DNA of 64,000 bases from an uncultured Ruminococcus sp. (GCA_937910385.1 CALEPT010000188.1:1-64000); one strand, 5' to 3'; shown: positions 7,664 through 16,268, counted from the first letter of the stretch. The notes: generated by a model not told the origin, from the sequence alone. A program made the numbers and translations.

Positions 7664-9049
7664 TCACTTGTTTTGCATATATTCGTCCATAGCGGCAGCA
7701 GCCTTTTTCCCTGCGCCCATAGCAAGAATGACAGTAGCAGCACCTGTTACCGCATCGCCGCCCGCATAAACGCCTTCCTTGGAGGTCTTTCCGTCCTCGT
7801 CGGCAATAATTCCGCCCCATTTCTGGGTATCAAGTCCCTCTGTAGTAGACTTGATGAGGGGATTGGGTGAAGTACCTATAGCCATGATAACGCAGTCGGC
7901 CTCTATCTCGAAGAATGCGCCTTCCTTAGGAACAGGCTTTGCTCTTCCCGAAGCGTCAGGCTCAGACAGCTCCATTTCCTGACATACTATACTGCTTACC
8001 CAGCCGTTCTCAGAGGACTTTATCTCAGTGGGATTTGTGAGGAACTTGAAGATTATGCCCTCCTCCTTAGCGTGCTCGACCTCCTCGGCACGAGCAGGGA
8101 GCTCGTTTTCTGTACGGCGGTAAACTATGTAAACGTTTGCGCCGAGTCTCTTTGCGCAGCGTGCAGCGTCCATGGCAACGTTGCCTCCGCCTACGATAAC
8201 GGCGGTCTTGCCCGCCTGGATGGGAGTTGAGCTGTCCGGCAGATAAGCCTTCATAAGATTTATTCTTGTGAGGAACTCGTTTGCAGAGTAAACTCCGTTG
8301 AGGTTCTCTCCGGGGATATTCATGAATCTGGGAAGTCCCGCGCCTGAGCCGATAAATACGCTCTCAAAACCTTCGTTCTGCATGAGCTCGTCAACAGAAA
8401 CAGTCTTTCCGACGACGGTATTGGTCTCGACGTTTACGCCGAGAGCTTTAAGTCCCTCGATCTCCTTCTGAACGATAGACTTGGGGAGTCTGAACTCGGG
8501 AATGCCGTAGGAGAGAACTCCGCCTGCAATATGCAGAGCCTCATATACCGTAACGTCGTAGCCTTTCTTCGCGAGGTCACCTGCGCAGGTAAGACCTGAG
8601 GGCCCCGAGCCGATAATAGCAGCCTTGTGACCGTTGGGAGCGGGCTTTTCTATCTCAGCAGCAGGCTGAGCGTTGTGCCAGTCGGCAACGAATCTTTCGA
8701 GACGTCCGATAGCTACGGGCTCACCCTTTTTGCCGCGCACGCACTTGCTCTCGCACTGAGTTTCCTGCGGACATACTCTGCCGCATACCGCAGGCAGCGA
8801 GCTTGACTTGGTGATGACCTTGTAAGCCTCCTCAAAGTTGCCCTCGGCGACCTGAGCAATGAATGCAGGGATATCTATCTGTACGGGACAGCCTGTAGAG
8901 CATGGTTTATTTTTGCAGCCGAGGCATCTTTTCGCCTCGTCAATGGCTTGCTCCTCGGTGTAGCCGAGCGCTACTTCCTTGAAGTTTTTATTTCTTACAT
9001 TCGGTTCCTGAACGGGCATTTCGTTCCTTGTTAAAGACATATTCGGCAT
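7664..9049 (-). CDS. nfnB: NfnB-type large subunit (glutamate synthase small-subunit family FAD/[4Fe-4S] protein)
   Basis: A 461-residue iron-sulfur flavoprotein of the GltD family. The N-terminus has eight Cys in the two-cluster pattern (C42, C45, C50, C54 and C89, C93, C99, C103). An FAD Rossmann motif GSGPSG lies at ~147 and an NADP(H) motif VGGGNVAMDAA at ~286. Paired with the upstream FAD/[2Fe-2S] protein it matches NADH-dependent ferredoxin:NADP+ oxidoreductase (Nfn), which couples ferredoxin and NADH to NADP+ reduction by electron bifurcation; such genes are often annotated gltA. Its ribosome site AAGGAGG lies inside the last codons of nfnA, one base separates the two genes, and translation is probably coupled. 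No glutamate synthase large subunit is adjacent. Confidence 0.88.
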   Translation of the reverse strand: MPNMSLTRNEMPVQEPNVRNKNFKEVALGYTEEQAIDEAKRCLGCKNKPCSTGCPVQIDIPAFIAQVAEGNFEEAYKVITKSSSLPAVCGRVCPQETQCESKCVRGKKGEPVAIGRLERFVADWHNAQPAAEIEKPAPNGHKAAIIGSGPSGLTCAGDLAKKGYDVTVYEALHIAGGVLSYGIPEFRLPKSIVQKEIEGLKALGVNVETNTVVGKTVSVDELMQNEGFESVFIGSGAGLPRFMNIPGENLNGVYSANEFLTRINLMKAYLPDSSTPIQAGKTAVIVGGGNVAMDAARCAKRLGANVYIVYRRTENELPARAEEVEHAKEEGIIFKFLTNPTEIKSSENGWVSSIVCQEMELSEPDASGRAKPVPKEGAFFEIEADCVIMAIGTSPNPLIKSTTEGLDTQKWGGIIADEDGKTSKEGVYAGGDAVTGAATVILAMGAGKKAAAAMDEYMQNK

Positions 9050-9050
9050 T

Positions 9051-9890
9051 TCACTTTACCTCCTTGAAGAGATTGCAGGCTTCCTCATGAGCCTTGCGCT
9101 CAAAGGGTCTGTACATAGCTCCGCGAGCCATAGCCTCGTCGAAGTCGATGAGGTGACCGTCGAACTCTGGACCGTCGACGCAGGCGAACTTTGTCTGTCC
9201 TCCAACGGTAAGGCGGCAGCCGCCGCACATTCCCGTGCCGTCTATCATAATGGGATTCATGGAAGCAACTGTGGGGATATCGTACTGCTTTGTGAGCTGA
9301 CAGACGAATTTCATCATTATAAGCGGACCTATAGTGATAACGCGGTCGTACTTCTCGCCGCTTTCGATAAGCTTTTTGAGCGCGTCAGTAACGAGTCCCT
9401 TTTCGCCGACGCTTCCGTCGTCGGACATGAGCACGAACTTGCTCGAAGCCGCCTTGAATTCGTCCTCGAGGATAACGAGGTCCTTGTTTCTGAAGCCGAC
9501 TACCGAATGTACCTCAACGCCGATATCGTGGAGCTTCTTTGCAACCGGATATGCGATAGCGCAGCCCACGCCTCCGCCTACAACAGCGACTTTTTTGAGC
9601 CCCTCAGTTTCGGTAGCGCGTCCGAGAGGACCTACGAAGTCATGCAGACAGTCACCCACATTTAAGTGATTGAGCTTTTCAGTAGTTCCGCCAACTATCT
9701 GGAAAATAATAGTCACAGTGCCGTTTTCACGGTCGAAATCGGCTATGGTGAGCGGTATACGCTCGCCGTTCTCGTCCGTTCTGAGGATTATGAACTGACC
9801 CGGTTCGCCCTTTGCCGCAACTCTCGGAGCGTTTATCTTCATGAGGGTAACGGTGGGGTTAAGGCTTCTTTTTTCAAGAATTTCAAACAT
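9051..9890 (-). CDS. nfnA: NfnA-type small subunit (ferredoxin-NADP reductase-like FAD/[2Fe-2S] protein)
   Basis: A 279-residue protein with a flavin-binding beta barrel (PGQFIILR, then RIPLTIADFD), an NAD-binding domain (VVGGGVGCAIAYPVAKKL) and a C-terminal [2Fe-2S] site with CGGC plus a third Cys (FACVDGPEFDG). This is the dihydroorotate dehydrogenase electron-transfer/SudB/NfnA layout. With NfnB it should form the transhydrogenase. The genome needs NADPH during fermentative growth, which fits. Start preceded by AAGGAAGG; a strong promoter lies ~100 bases upstream. Confidence 0.88.
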   Translation of the reverse strand: MFEILEKRSLNPTVTLMKINAPRVAAKGEPGQFIILRTDENGERIPLTIADFDRENGTVTIIFQIVGGTTEKLNHLNVGDCLHDFVGPLGRATETEGLKKVAVVGGGVGCAIAYPVAKKLHDIGVEVHSVVGFRNKDLVILEDEFKAASSKFVLMSDDGSVGEKGLVTDALKKLIESGEKYDRVITIGPLIMMKFVCQLTKQYDIPTVASMNPIMIDGTGMCGGCRLTVGGQTKFACVDGPEFDGHLIDFDEAMARGAMYRPFERKAHEEACNLFKEVK

Positions 9891-9988
9891 AACAGTACCT
9901 TCCTTGCGAATAGATTTGCAATGCGGGACATCTGCGGAGGGGTCGCCGTTGACGCTTCGCTACAGGCATTGCAGGTGTGTTACCTCAT

Positions 9989-10017
9989 ATTATAGCACAT
10001 ATTGTCTGAAAAAGCAA
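9989..10017 (-). promoter_or_regulatory. Promoter of nfnAB
   Basis: On the minus strand TTGCTT, 17 bases ending TGTGC, TATAAT, with an extended TG before the -10. The transcript would have a ~95-base leader. Confidence 0.8.
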
Positions 10018-10186
10018 CATTTTTTTAGCTGAATATATCAGGCAATAGTTAGCAGGGGCATTCCCGGTGTGTGTGATCGTTTGGTATATCAGCTTTAGGC
10101 TGGCGTACGTAAAATGTGTGCTGCACAACATATTCGATAATAAAATTGTGCCGGCGAGCGGATAGCTGCTAACGGTTTTGGATAAA

Positions 10187-10276
10187 GTGCAGCGTGGAAG
10201 AAGATCCCAAAGAGGCGATCGCCTCTTTGTCAGGGTGCAGGGATAGAGTCCCTGCTTGGTGTGGACCAAAGTCCAC
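10187..10276. repeat. Multi-hairpin intergenic block
   Basis: Three hairpins in succession: a 22-base perfect palindrome at 10208-10229 (CAAAGAGGCGATCGCCTCTT and its last two bases), GCAGGGA/TCCCTGC at 10237-10255, and GTGGAC/GTCCAC at 10261-10276. It belongs to the 416-base gap between nfnA and the LysR gene and resembles the block near 27960-28037 (shared CTTTGTCAGGG, then CAGGGA and TCCC arms). Confidence 0.6.
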
Positions 10277-10305
10277 AAAAACGGCGGACATTTAGTCCGC
10301 CGTTT
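10277..10305 (-). terminator. Terminator of the LysR gene
   Basis: Eleven-base stem AAACGGCGGAC / GTCCGCCGTTT, five-base loop, T-rich on the minus strand immediately after the stop codon. Confidence 0.85.
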
Positions 10306-10306
10306 A

Positions 10307-11257
10307 TCATTTATAATCCACGAATGCCGCCTCGTTGCGCACCTCGTAGAGCTTGTTGACGAGCTTCAGCTCCTTTTCCGAGAGCTTGTGACCCGCGGAA
10401 TATATCAGCATATCCTTGAAGCTGTTGTCCGAAAAGTCACACTTTCTCTGTACAAGCCCGTATTTTCCGCAGAGACTTGCGGGAACCGGAGAGTCGAGCA
10501 TGAACGACTGCGGTACAGTCAGCAGGAAATCGAGAGCGCTTCCGCGGTCGTACATACAAACCTTTCTCACCGGGATATCCGCCGGTCGGTTTGAGGCGAA
10601 AAGCTTCTCCATTGCACCGGAAACATAGGGGACTGCGTCGTCCCCCTGCGCAAGCTCGATGTAGTCAGACGAGAGCATCGAATAGCTGAGTTCATCAGCA
10701 TTTGCTGCGGGATGCTCGGCGGACATCACCGCGAGCATTTCATACTCCCAGAGGAGCTTGCCGTCGAGGTTCTTCTCAGAAAGATAGTCTGCGAAGTACT
10801 TTTCATGCGCCGTATTATAGCGGATTATGCCGAAGTCGTAGCCGTTCTCGCGGACATTTTCGGCTGTGCGCAGAGAGTTGGTCTCGCAGAAGAAGACCTC
10901 CATATCCTCGGGCGAGTCCATTTCCGCGATGTATTCCGAGAATGCCTTTGAGATGTAGCCGGCACGCGGCACGGATATCCTCAGCTTGCTGTTTTTCGGC
11001 TTGTCCGGAGAGTGTATCGCCTCCATATTGTCTATCTGGATCAGCACCTGTTTAGCGTAGGCAAGAAATTTAAGACCCTGATCCGTAGGGATAACGCCCT
11101 TTGAAGTGCGGCGGAAAATGGTTATTCCGAGCGTGTTTTCGAGCTCCTTTATCGCCTTGCTGAGATTGGGCTGAGCCATGTACAGATTCTCTGCCGCCTG
11201 CGTGATAGAGTGGGTTTTTTCGATTTCAACTGCGTATTTGAAGTGAAGAGTGTTCAT
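10307..11257 (-). CDS. LysR-family transcriptional regulator
   Basis: A 316-residue protein with the LysR winged helix at ~1-60 (FKYAVEIEKTHSITQAAENL, QPNLSKAIKELE, FRRTSKGVIPT). A periplasmic-binding-like effector domain follows (~90-300). Such proteins are DNA-binding regulators responding to a small molecule, usually controlling adjacent genes; the effector cannot be told from sequence. It is last in a minus-strand run after the acetyltransferase gene (43-base gap). Preceded by CAGGAGGAC. A shared transcript with upstream genes is plausible. Confidence 0.88.
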   Translation of the reverse strand: MNTLHFKYAVEIEKTHSITQAAENLYMAQPNLSKAIKELENTLGITIFRRTSKGVIPTDQGLKFLAYAKQVLIQIDNMEAIHSPDKPKNSKLRISVPRAGYISKAFSEYIAEMDSPEDMEVFFCETNSLRTAENVRENGYDFGIIRYNTAHEKYFADYLSEKNLDGKLLWEYEMLAVMSAEHPAANADELSYSMLSSDYIELAQGDDAVPYVSGAMEKLFASNRPADIPVRKVCMYDRGSALDFLLTVPQSFMLDSPVPASLCGKYGLVQRKCDFSDNSFKDMLIYSAGHKLSEKELKLVNKLYEVRNEAAFVDYK

Positions 11258-11300
11258 GATCCTGTCCTCCTGTAGGGATTATGCCGAGGGCTATCTATTG

Positions 11301-11861
11301 TCATTTTTCTTCTGTTTTTTTCACGACCTTGCAGGGATTTCCTACAGCGACAACGCCCTCGGGGATATCGTCAACCACCACACTGCCGCCGCCGATGACA
11401 GCATTATCGCCGATAGTAACTCCTGGCATAACACAGACGTTTCCGCCTATCCACACGTTGCTGCCGATCTTTATGGGCTTTGCGTATTCAAGTCCGCTGT
11501 TGCGCGTTTCTGCATCAAGGGGGTGACCGGCAGTGTAGAATCCGCAGTTAGGTCCTATGAAAACATTATCGCCGAAAACGACCTCAGCGCAGTCGAGGAT
11601 AACGCAGTTGTGGTTTGCATAGAAATTGTCGCCGAGGACGATGTTATAGCCGTAGTCGCAGAAAAAATTCGGCTCTATTATCGTGTTTTCGCCTCTGAGA
11701 GCGATAAGTCTGTCGAGGAGACGCTCCTTTTTCTGATGGTCGTTGTAGGTCGTGTTGTTGTACTCAATACACAGCTTTTTAGCTGCTGCGCGCTCTGCTG
11801 TGAGCTCGGGGTCGCTGCCGTTGTAGAGCTCGCCTGCCTGCTGTTTTTCCTTTTCGGTCAT
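11301..11861 (-). CDS. Sugar O-acetyltransferase (maltose/galactoside acetyltransferase family)
   Basis: A 186-residue left-handed beta-helix enzyme. The Maa N-terminal domain is at ~1-60 (MTEKEKQQAGELYNGSDPEL, LCIEYNNTT) and hexapeptide repeats follow (IEPNFFCDYGYNIVLGDNFY, VWIGGNVCVMPGVTIGDNAV). The GHPLDAETRN segment carries the His expected to act as base. It transfers acetyl from acetyl-CoA to a sugar hydroxyl; the substrate is uncertain. Ribosome site AAGGAGG precedes the ATG. Between LysR and the isochorismatase-like gene, on the same strand. Confidence 0.9.
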   Translation of the reverse strand: MTEKEKQQAGELYNGSDPELTAERAAAKKLCIEYNNTTYNDHQKKERLLDRLIALRGENTIIEPNFFCDYGYNIVLGDNFYANHNCVILDCAEVVFGDNVFIGPNCGFYTAGHPLDAETRNSGLEYAKPIKIGSNVWIGGNVCVMPGVTIGDNAVIGGGSVVVDDIPEGVVAVGNPCKVVKKTEEK

Positions 11862-11890
11862 GTTTATACCTCCTTGTTGCTTTAAATAAT

Positions 11891-12403
11891 TTAAATGAAA
11901 GCTATATTTGCCTTTTTCAGCCTTTCATGAGCCTTTGCAACCTTTTTCTCGGGGAATACCGTTGCCGTGCCGCTGCGGACTATTTCTGCCTTTATCCCTC
12001 TTTTGGCAGCTCCGAGAGCTGTTGATGTCACGCAGCCGCACTCGTCAAGTCCGCAAAGATGAAGCGTATCATAGCCCTTTTCAGCAATGAGCGCGCGAAG
12101 CTTCTTATTTGAAAGCGCGTCGCCGACGAGCTTGTCAAAGCAGTAGTCCGAAACGATATCAAGACCGCTGTAAAGCTCCGCGCCTTCGGTCCCTGCGATG
12201 GAATATCCGAATAAAAGGCGGTTTGTGGGCAGATTCTGAATTATGTGACGAATGTAGATAACGTCGCAGCCTGCATTTTCGTACTGATGTATGAGCTCGT
12301 TTACCGAGGCGGTAAGCTGCTGAGAATCATATGAAAAGATCTTTTTCCTTTTCTCGCAGAGATAGTCGTTCTGCATATCTATCACGAGCAGTGCGGTATT
12401 CAT
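11891..12403 (-). CDS. Isochorismatase-family cysteine hydrolase
   Basis: A 170-residue alpha/beta hydrolase with the family triad visible: D9 in LLVIDMQNDY, K91 in FDKLVGDAL, and C124 in CGCVTSTAL. Family members hydrolyse amides or enol ethers (nicotinamidase, isochorismatase, ureidoacrylate amidase); nothing here fixes the substrate. The gene starts 11 bases after the ddl stop, so it is probably co-transcribed with ddl. Confidence 0.88.
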   Translation of the reverse strand: MNTALLVIDMQNDYLCEKRKKIFSYDSQQLTASVNELIHQYENAGCDVIYIRHIIQNLPTNRLLFGYSIAGTEGAELYSGLDIVSDYCFDKLVGDALSNKKLRALIAEKGYDTLHLCGLDECGCVTSTALGAAKRGIKAEIVRSGTATVFPEKKVAKAHERLKKANIAFI

Positions 12404-12414
12404 ATTGATCTCCC

Positions 12415-13605
12415 TTATGACTTGCTTCCCTTTGAGCCGAAGCTTCCGCCCATAGAGAGGATATTCGTATCGAACGAGTAGTTTATCTTCTCAGCCTGTC
12501 TGTAGCGTTTGAGCGAGAGCTGTATCATGCGCTCGAGAAGCTCGGTGTACTTTACACCCTTGGGTTCCCAGAGGTAGAATGCCAGCGAGCCGGGGATAGT
12601 GTTTATCTCATTGATGTATATCTTATCGGTCGCCATATCGAGCATGAAGTCGATACGTGTCACGCCGCAGCAGCCAAGATAACGGAATGCCTCGACTGCG
12701 GTTTTTCTGACGAATTCGTCCTGTTCGGCAGTTATTTCGGCAGGTATCTTTCTTTTCAGGGTAGCCATGCCTTTGCTGCCGCCGGATTTTCCGCCTCCGC
12801 CGACATACTTCTGCTCGAAGCTGAGGATATCGTCCTCACTTGCCTGAACAGGCTCCTCGCAGACGGAAGCCTCTGCCTCCTCGCTGTCGCCGACAACGGA
12901 GCAGTTTATCTCCTTGAGCTGAACAACGGCAGGCTCAACAAGAATACGGTCGGCGAACTGGAAAGCCTCCTCCATAGAGCTGAGCAGACCGCTGCGGTCG
13001 TTCGCCTTTGAGATACCGACGCTCGAGCCGAGATTTATGGGCTTTACAATGACGGGATAGCCGAATTTTGCCTCGACCTTATCCGCACAGTCATCTATCC
13101 TGTCTATCTCGAACGACGAGAATCTCAGGCAGTCGAGAACAGGGAAGCCTGCGTCTTTCAGCAGTATCTTCATTACAAATTTGTCCATTCCGACAGCCGA
13201 GGCAAGAACATCGCAGCCCACATAGGGCAGGTCGAGGGTCTGGAGGTAGCCCTGTAAAGCTCCGTCCTCAACGTTGGTTCCGTGAACTATCGGGAATGCT
13301 ACATCAACGTCGGAGATGAGGTTAGAGCCGAACTTTTTCATCTTCTGACGAATGAGCTGCACCTTGCCCTCACTGCGCACAAATACGCACTCGGTACACT
13401 CCTTGAGCAGAGCGGGAATGTCCTTGAAAGCGTTGATGTCCATGAGTTTCTCACCCGTCCAGAATTCGCTGTCTTTGGTCATGTAAACGGGGATAACGTT
13501 GTATTTTTCTTTGTTTATGCTCGCCATAGCCTGAACGGCGGAAATTACGGAAACCTCGTGCTCGACGCTTCTTCCGCCGAACAGAACTGCAAGATTGATC
13601 TTCAT
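12415..13605 (-). CDS. ddl: D-alanine--D-alanine ligase with an omega-loop insertion
   Basis: An ATP-grasp enzyme that makes D-Ala-D-Ala for peptidoglycan. Visible are LFGGRSVEHEVS (N-terminal domain), HGTNVEDGALQG, the ATP-grasp VIVKPINLGSSVGI region (~185-198), and the catalytic NEINTIPG (~332). At 396 residues it is about 40 longer than usual, owing to a Gly/Ser/Lys-rich insertion at ~269-285 in the omega loop (VGGGGKSGGSKG) and a Gly/Ser tail (SMGGSFGSKGSKS). Both look flexible. Adjacent to a MurF-like ligase, the enzyme that uses its product. Confidence 0.93.
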   Translation of the reverse strand: MKINLAVLFGGRSVEHEVSVISAVQAMASINKEKYNVIPVYMTKDSEFWTGEKLMDINAFKDIPALLKECTECVFVRSEGKVQLIRQKMKKFGSNLISDVDVAFPIVHGTNVEDGALQGYLQTLDLPYVGCDVLASAVGMDKFVMKILLKDAGFPVLDCLRFSSFEIDRIDDCADKVEAKFGYPVIVKPINLGSSVGISKANDRSGLLSSMEEAFQFADRILVEPAVVQLKEINCSVVGDSEEAEASVCEEPVQASEDDILSFEQKYVGGGGKSGGSKGMATLKRKIPAEITAEQDEFVRKTAVEAFRYLGCCGVTRIDFMLDMATDKIYINEINTIPGSLAFYLWEPKGVKYTELLERMIQLSLKRYRQAEKINYSFDTNILSMGGSFGSKGSKS

Positions 13606-13645
13606 GATTATATCTCCTTAATAAAAATTTGATAGAACATTTCTA

Positions 13646-13715
13646 TAGGGGCGGTCCCGTGTGTCCGCCCGCTAAAGTCGAATCCCATTCGGGCGAACAC
13701 ACGGGTGCGCCTCTA
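13646..13715. repeat. Long imperfect palindrome between the MurF-like gene and ddl
   Basis: Arms CCCGTGTGTCCGCCCG (13656-13671) and CGGGCGAACACACGGG (13690-13705) pair at 15 of 16 positions and extend outward through ATAGGGGCG/GCGCCTCTAT. A diverged relative (GCGGACACACGGATCCACCTCT) lies near 20133. It may act as an intercistronic hairpin or terminator. Confidence 0.7.
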
Positions 13716-13742
13716 TAAAGGGATTTAGCGCCATTAAGATGT

Positions 13743-15416
13743 TTAGTAGTTATCGGGGAGGTCGTTTTCAAGCAGGACGACCTTTTTCTTGTCGGTCTGA
13801 TATGCGCGCACATTGTCGAGCGCTTCATTCAGCCCGTCCGCGACGTAAACGCACTCCATGTCGAAGCCTGCGTCCTTGATACCGTTATATATCGGCACGG
13901 TCTGAGCCTTGCCGACGAGGACGATATAGTCGCAGGACTGCGCCGCCTCCTGTCCGAACTCAAAGTTCAGCTCTTCCTGCTTTTCACCGAGCTCGACCAT
14001 TCCCGGGGTAACCAGAATGCGGCAGGCGTCGAAGAGTCCGAGGACGCTGAGGGCGGCACGGCAGCCGCTCGGGTTGGAGTTGTAGGCGTCGTCGATGAAT
14101 GTGAGCCCGCCGCCTTTATCGAGAAGCTGTAAGCGGTGCGGAACTGCGGCTATCCTCTTGACAGGCAGCACGAGCTTTTCAAGCGGAATACCCGTCCCCG
14201 CTGCATATGCTATAGCTCCGAGGACGTTCTGGACATTGTGCTCGCCGAGCAGCTTCATCGAGAAACGCACATGCTCGCCCTCCGGCGGGATAACGGTGAA
14301 TTCCGTGCCGCGGTCTGAGACGGAGATATCAGCTGCACGCCAGTCGTTGTCCTCCCGCAAGCCGTAGGTAACGGCGTTCTTGTACTGAGGCGCTTTTGCG
14401 CGGATGAGCTCATTGTCTCCGTTGAGGTAGATCTTTCCTCCCGCAGCCTGAACGCTGTCGGCAAGCTCGAACTTCGTGTTTACGACGTTTTCAATGGACT
14501 TGAATGTTTCAAGGTGCTGCGGTCCGACGGAGGTTATGATACCGTCATGAGGGTGCGCGATATCGCAGAGCTCTTTTATTTCGTGAACCCGGCGCGCGCC
14601 CATTTCACAGATGAAATACTCGTGGGTGGGCTTCAGATCGCGGCGTACGGTGATAGTCACGCCCATAGGGGTATTGAAGCTTTCAGGAGTTTTGAGAGTT
14701 TCGTATTTCGACGAGAGCAGCTCGCTGAGGTAGAACTTCATGCTCGTCTTGCCGTAGCTGCCCGTAATGCCGACCTTGTGCAGCGAGGGCATATCCGCGA
14801 GTTTCTTCTTCGCGTCATTTATGTACCAGTTCTGAACAGCCTTTTCTATCGGCTTGTTGATGATATTGGAAAGCGGAACGAGAATAGGCGTCAGATAGAG
14901 AGCAAGCGAAGTTAACAAGAACGGAAGATAGCTTTCAAAGCGAGTACCGCTGTTGGGTATTCCTATGATCTTTCCGTTGTGATAAAGGTTCTTCGCATCT
15001 GCCGTGCGCCCGGAGCTGAAGAAAGCTCCGACTAATATAAGGGCGATGAGTATAAAAAACGTTGTGAGCATACGTTTCATTCTTGCAGTGTAAACAAGCG
15101 GCTTCTTGAACTTCTTTCCCGGTCTGTACGCAATGATAAATCCGATATTCACCAAGGTCATTACAATAAGCGCGATAAGAACTGTCAAGATATCAGAAAA
15201 ATCATAGCTTACTTTAGGATAAAGCAGCCATAATACTACTGCGGCAATGAGCATGACGATATTGGGGATATACCGCTTGAAGTTCTTCTTCATCCACCAC
15301 GAGTGCTCGGGGGTCTTGTAGCCGTTGAGCTGGAGCATATGGAACTCGCGCAGTCCCATGAATATTATCGCGATAAACGCTACGGCAGTATAAATAAACC
15401 AGTTTCTGATAGGCAT
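13743..15416 (-). CDS. Membrane-anchored MurF-like Mur ligase
   Basis: A 557-residue protein. Residues ~1-190 contain about five hydrophobic segments (near 7-20, 52-66, 75-97, 117-132, 163-185). A Mur ligase module follows: P-loop GITGSYGKTS (216-225), the TPESFNTPMGV segment, CEMGARR, DDAYNSNPSG at the start of the C-terminal domain, and VTPGMVELG. The DDAYNSNP signature is that of MurF, the UDP-MurNAc-tripeptide:D-Ala-D-Ala ligase. Standard MurF is ~450 residues and soluble; the membrane domain is a known variant in some Firmicutes and could place the enzyme beside membrane-linked wall synthesis (inference). Ddl downstream supplies the dipeptide. Confidence 0.85.
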   Translation of the reverse strand: MPIRNWFIYTAVAFIAIIFMGLREFHMLQLNGYKTPEHSWWMKKNFKRYIPNIVMLIAAVVLWLLYPKVSYDFSDILTVLIALIVMTLVNIGFIIAYRPGKKFKKPLVYTARMKRMLTTFFILIALILVGAFFSSGRTADAKNLYHNGKIIGIPNSGTRFESYLPFLLTSLALYLTPILVPLSNIINKPIEKAVQNWYINDAKKKLADMPSLHKVGITGSYGKTSMKFYLSELLSSKYETLKTPESFNTPMGVTITVRRDLKPTHEYFICEMGARRVHEIKELCDIAHPHDGIITSVGPQHLETFKSIENVVNTKFELADSVQAAGGKIYLNGDNELIRAKAPQYKNAVTYGLREDNDWRAADISVSDRGTEFTVIPPEGEHVRFSMKLLGEHNVQNVLGAIAYAAGTGIPLEKLVLPVKRIAAVPHRLQLLDKGGGLTFIDDAYNSNPSGCRAALSVLGLFDACRILVTPGMVELGEKQEELNFEFGQEAAQSCDYIVLVGKAQTVPIYNGIKDAGFDMECVYVADGLNEALDNVRAYQTDKKKVVLLENDLPDNY

Positions 15417-15428
15417 AAAAGGTCTCCT

Positions 15429-16202
15429 TTAGTCGTCTAACTTCATGAATGAGCTCATGACGCGGTTGAACGTGTACTGCTGCTCAAGGAAAGAGTAGTG
15501 CCCCGCGTTTTCAAGCTTCACAAGTCCTGCGTCGGGAATGAGCTTTTCCATTTTCTCGCCGTCTGAGAGCGGAGTCGCCGTGTCGTTGACTCCCCACACA
15601 AGCAGGGTGGGGCATTTTATGTTCGGGAGCAGCGGTTCTAAGTCCTCGTTGACCGTCTTGACGAGCACCTGCCTCATCAGCGGAGAGGCGGCGGCATAGT
15701 CGGCGCTGCCCATTTTTTTGCGGAAGTTCTCGAGCGCGTCGGGAGCTATTTTTTGCGCAAGCTTTGTGGAAAGCACTGCCTTGCCGAGCTTGTAGTACCG
15801 CGTGCGGAGGCTTTTTTTGTTGGACTTCGGCGGGAGAATGCCTGCACTGTCAACCAAAATGACCTTAGTTATCTTAAAGGGCAGGTCAGTGCAGCTGTTG
15901 AGCTTTATAATGACACGTCCGCCGAAGCTGTGACCGAGGAGCATTACCTCCTTGACATTGCAGTCCGCGAGAAAGTCGATCACGAACTGCGCATAGTCGC
16001 TTACCTCCCATGCAAAGGGCGGCTCCTGACTTTCGCCGAATCCGGGCATATCCATCGCGACGACGGTGTATTTTTTCGCGAGCAGATCAATAAGATTAGC
16101 GAAAAGCTTGATATTGCTTCCCCAGCCGTGAAGCAGGACGATGAGATCGCCCTCACCTCTCTGCTCGTAGTTTATCCTGATACCGTTTACTGTTTTGTAC
16201 AT
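15429..16202 (-). CDS. Alpha/beta-fold hydrolase
   Basis: A 257-residue protein: oxyanion HGWG (~26), the nucleophile elbow GHSFGGR (Ser ~93), a late Asp in WGVNDTATPLS and the catalytic His in NAGHYSFLEQ. There is no signal peptide, so it is cytosolic. Substrate not inferable; the fold covers esterases, lipases and C-C hydrolases. First gene of the minus-strand wall-precursor run, 12 bases before the MurF-like gene. Confidence 0.88.
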   Translation of the reverse strand: MYKTVNGIRINYEQRGEGDLIVLLHGWGSNIKLFANLIDLLAKKYTVVAMDMPGFGESQEPPFAWEVSDYAQFVIDFLADCNVKEVMLLGHSFGGRVIIKLNSCTDLPFKITKVILVDSAGILPPKSNKKSLRTRYYKLGKAVLSTKLAQKIAPDALENFRKKMGSADYAAASPLMRQVLVKTVNEDLEPLLPNIKCPTLLVWGVNDTATPLSDGEKMEKLIPDAGLVKLENAGHYSFLEQQYTFNRVMSSFMKLDD

Positions 16203-16268
16203 TTGATGTCTCCATATTGTTTATTTGTAATATTTTATGCGCGAACTGCGTCTGCACATACACATTTT

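Noticed and set aside
7664..9890. Glutamate synthase (gltB/gltD) locus
   Set aside because: No glutamate synthase large subunit is present; pairing with an FAD/[2Fe-2S] NfnA-like subunit fits Nfn transhydrogenase.
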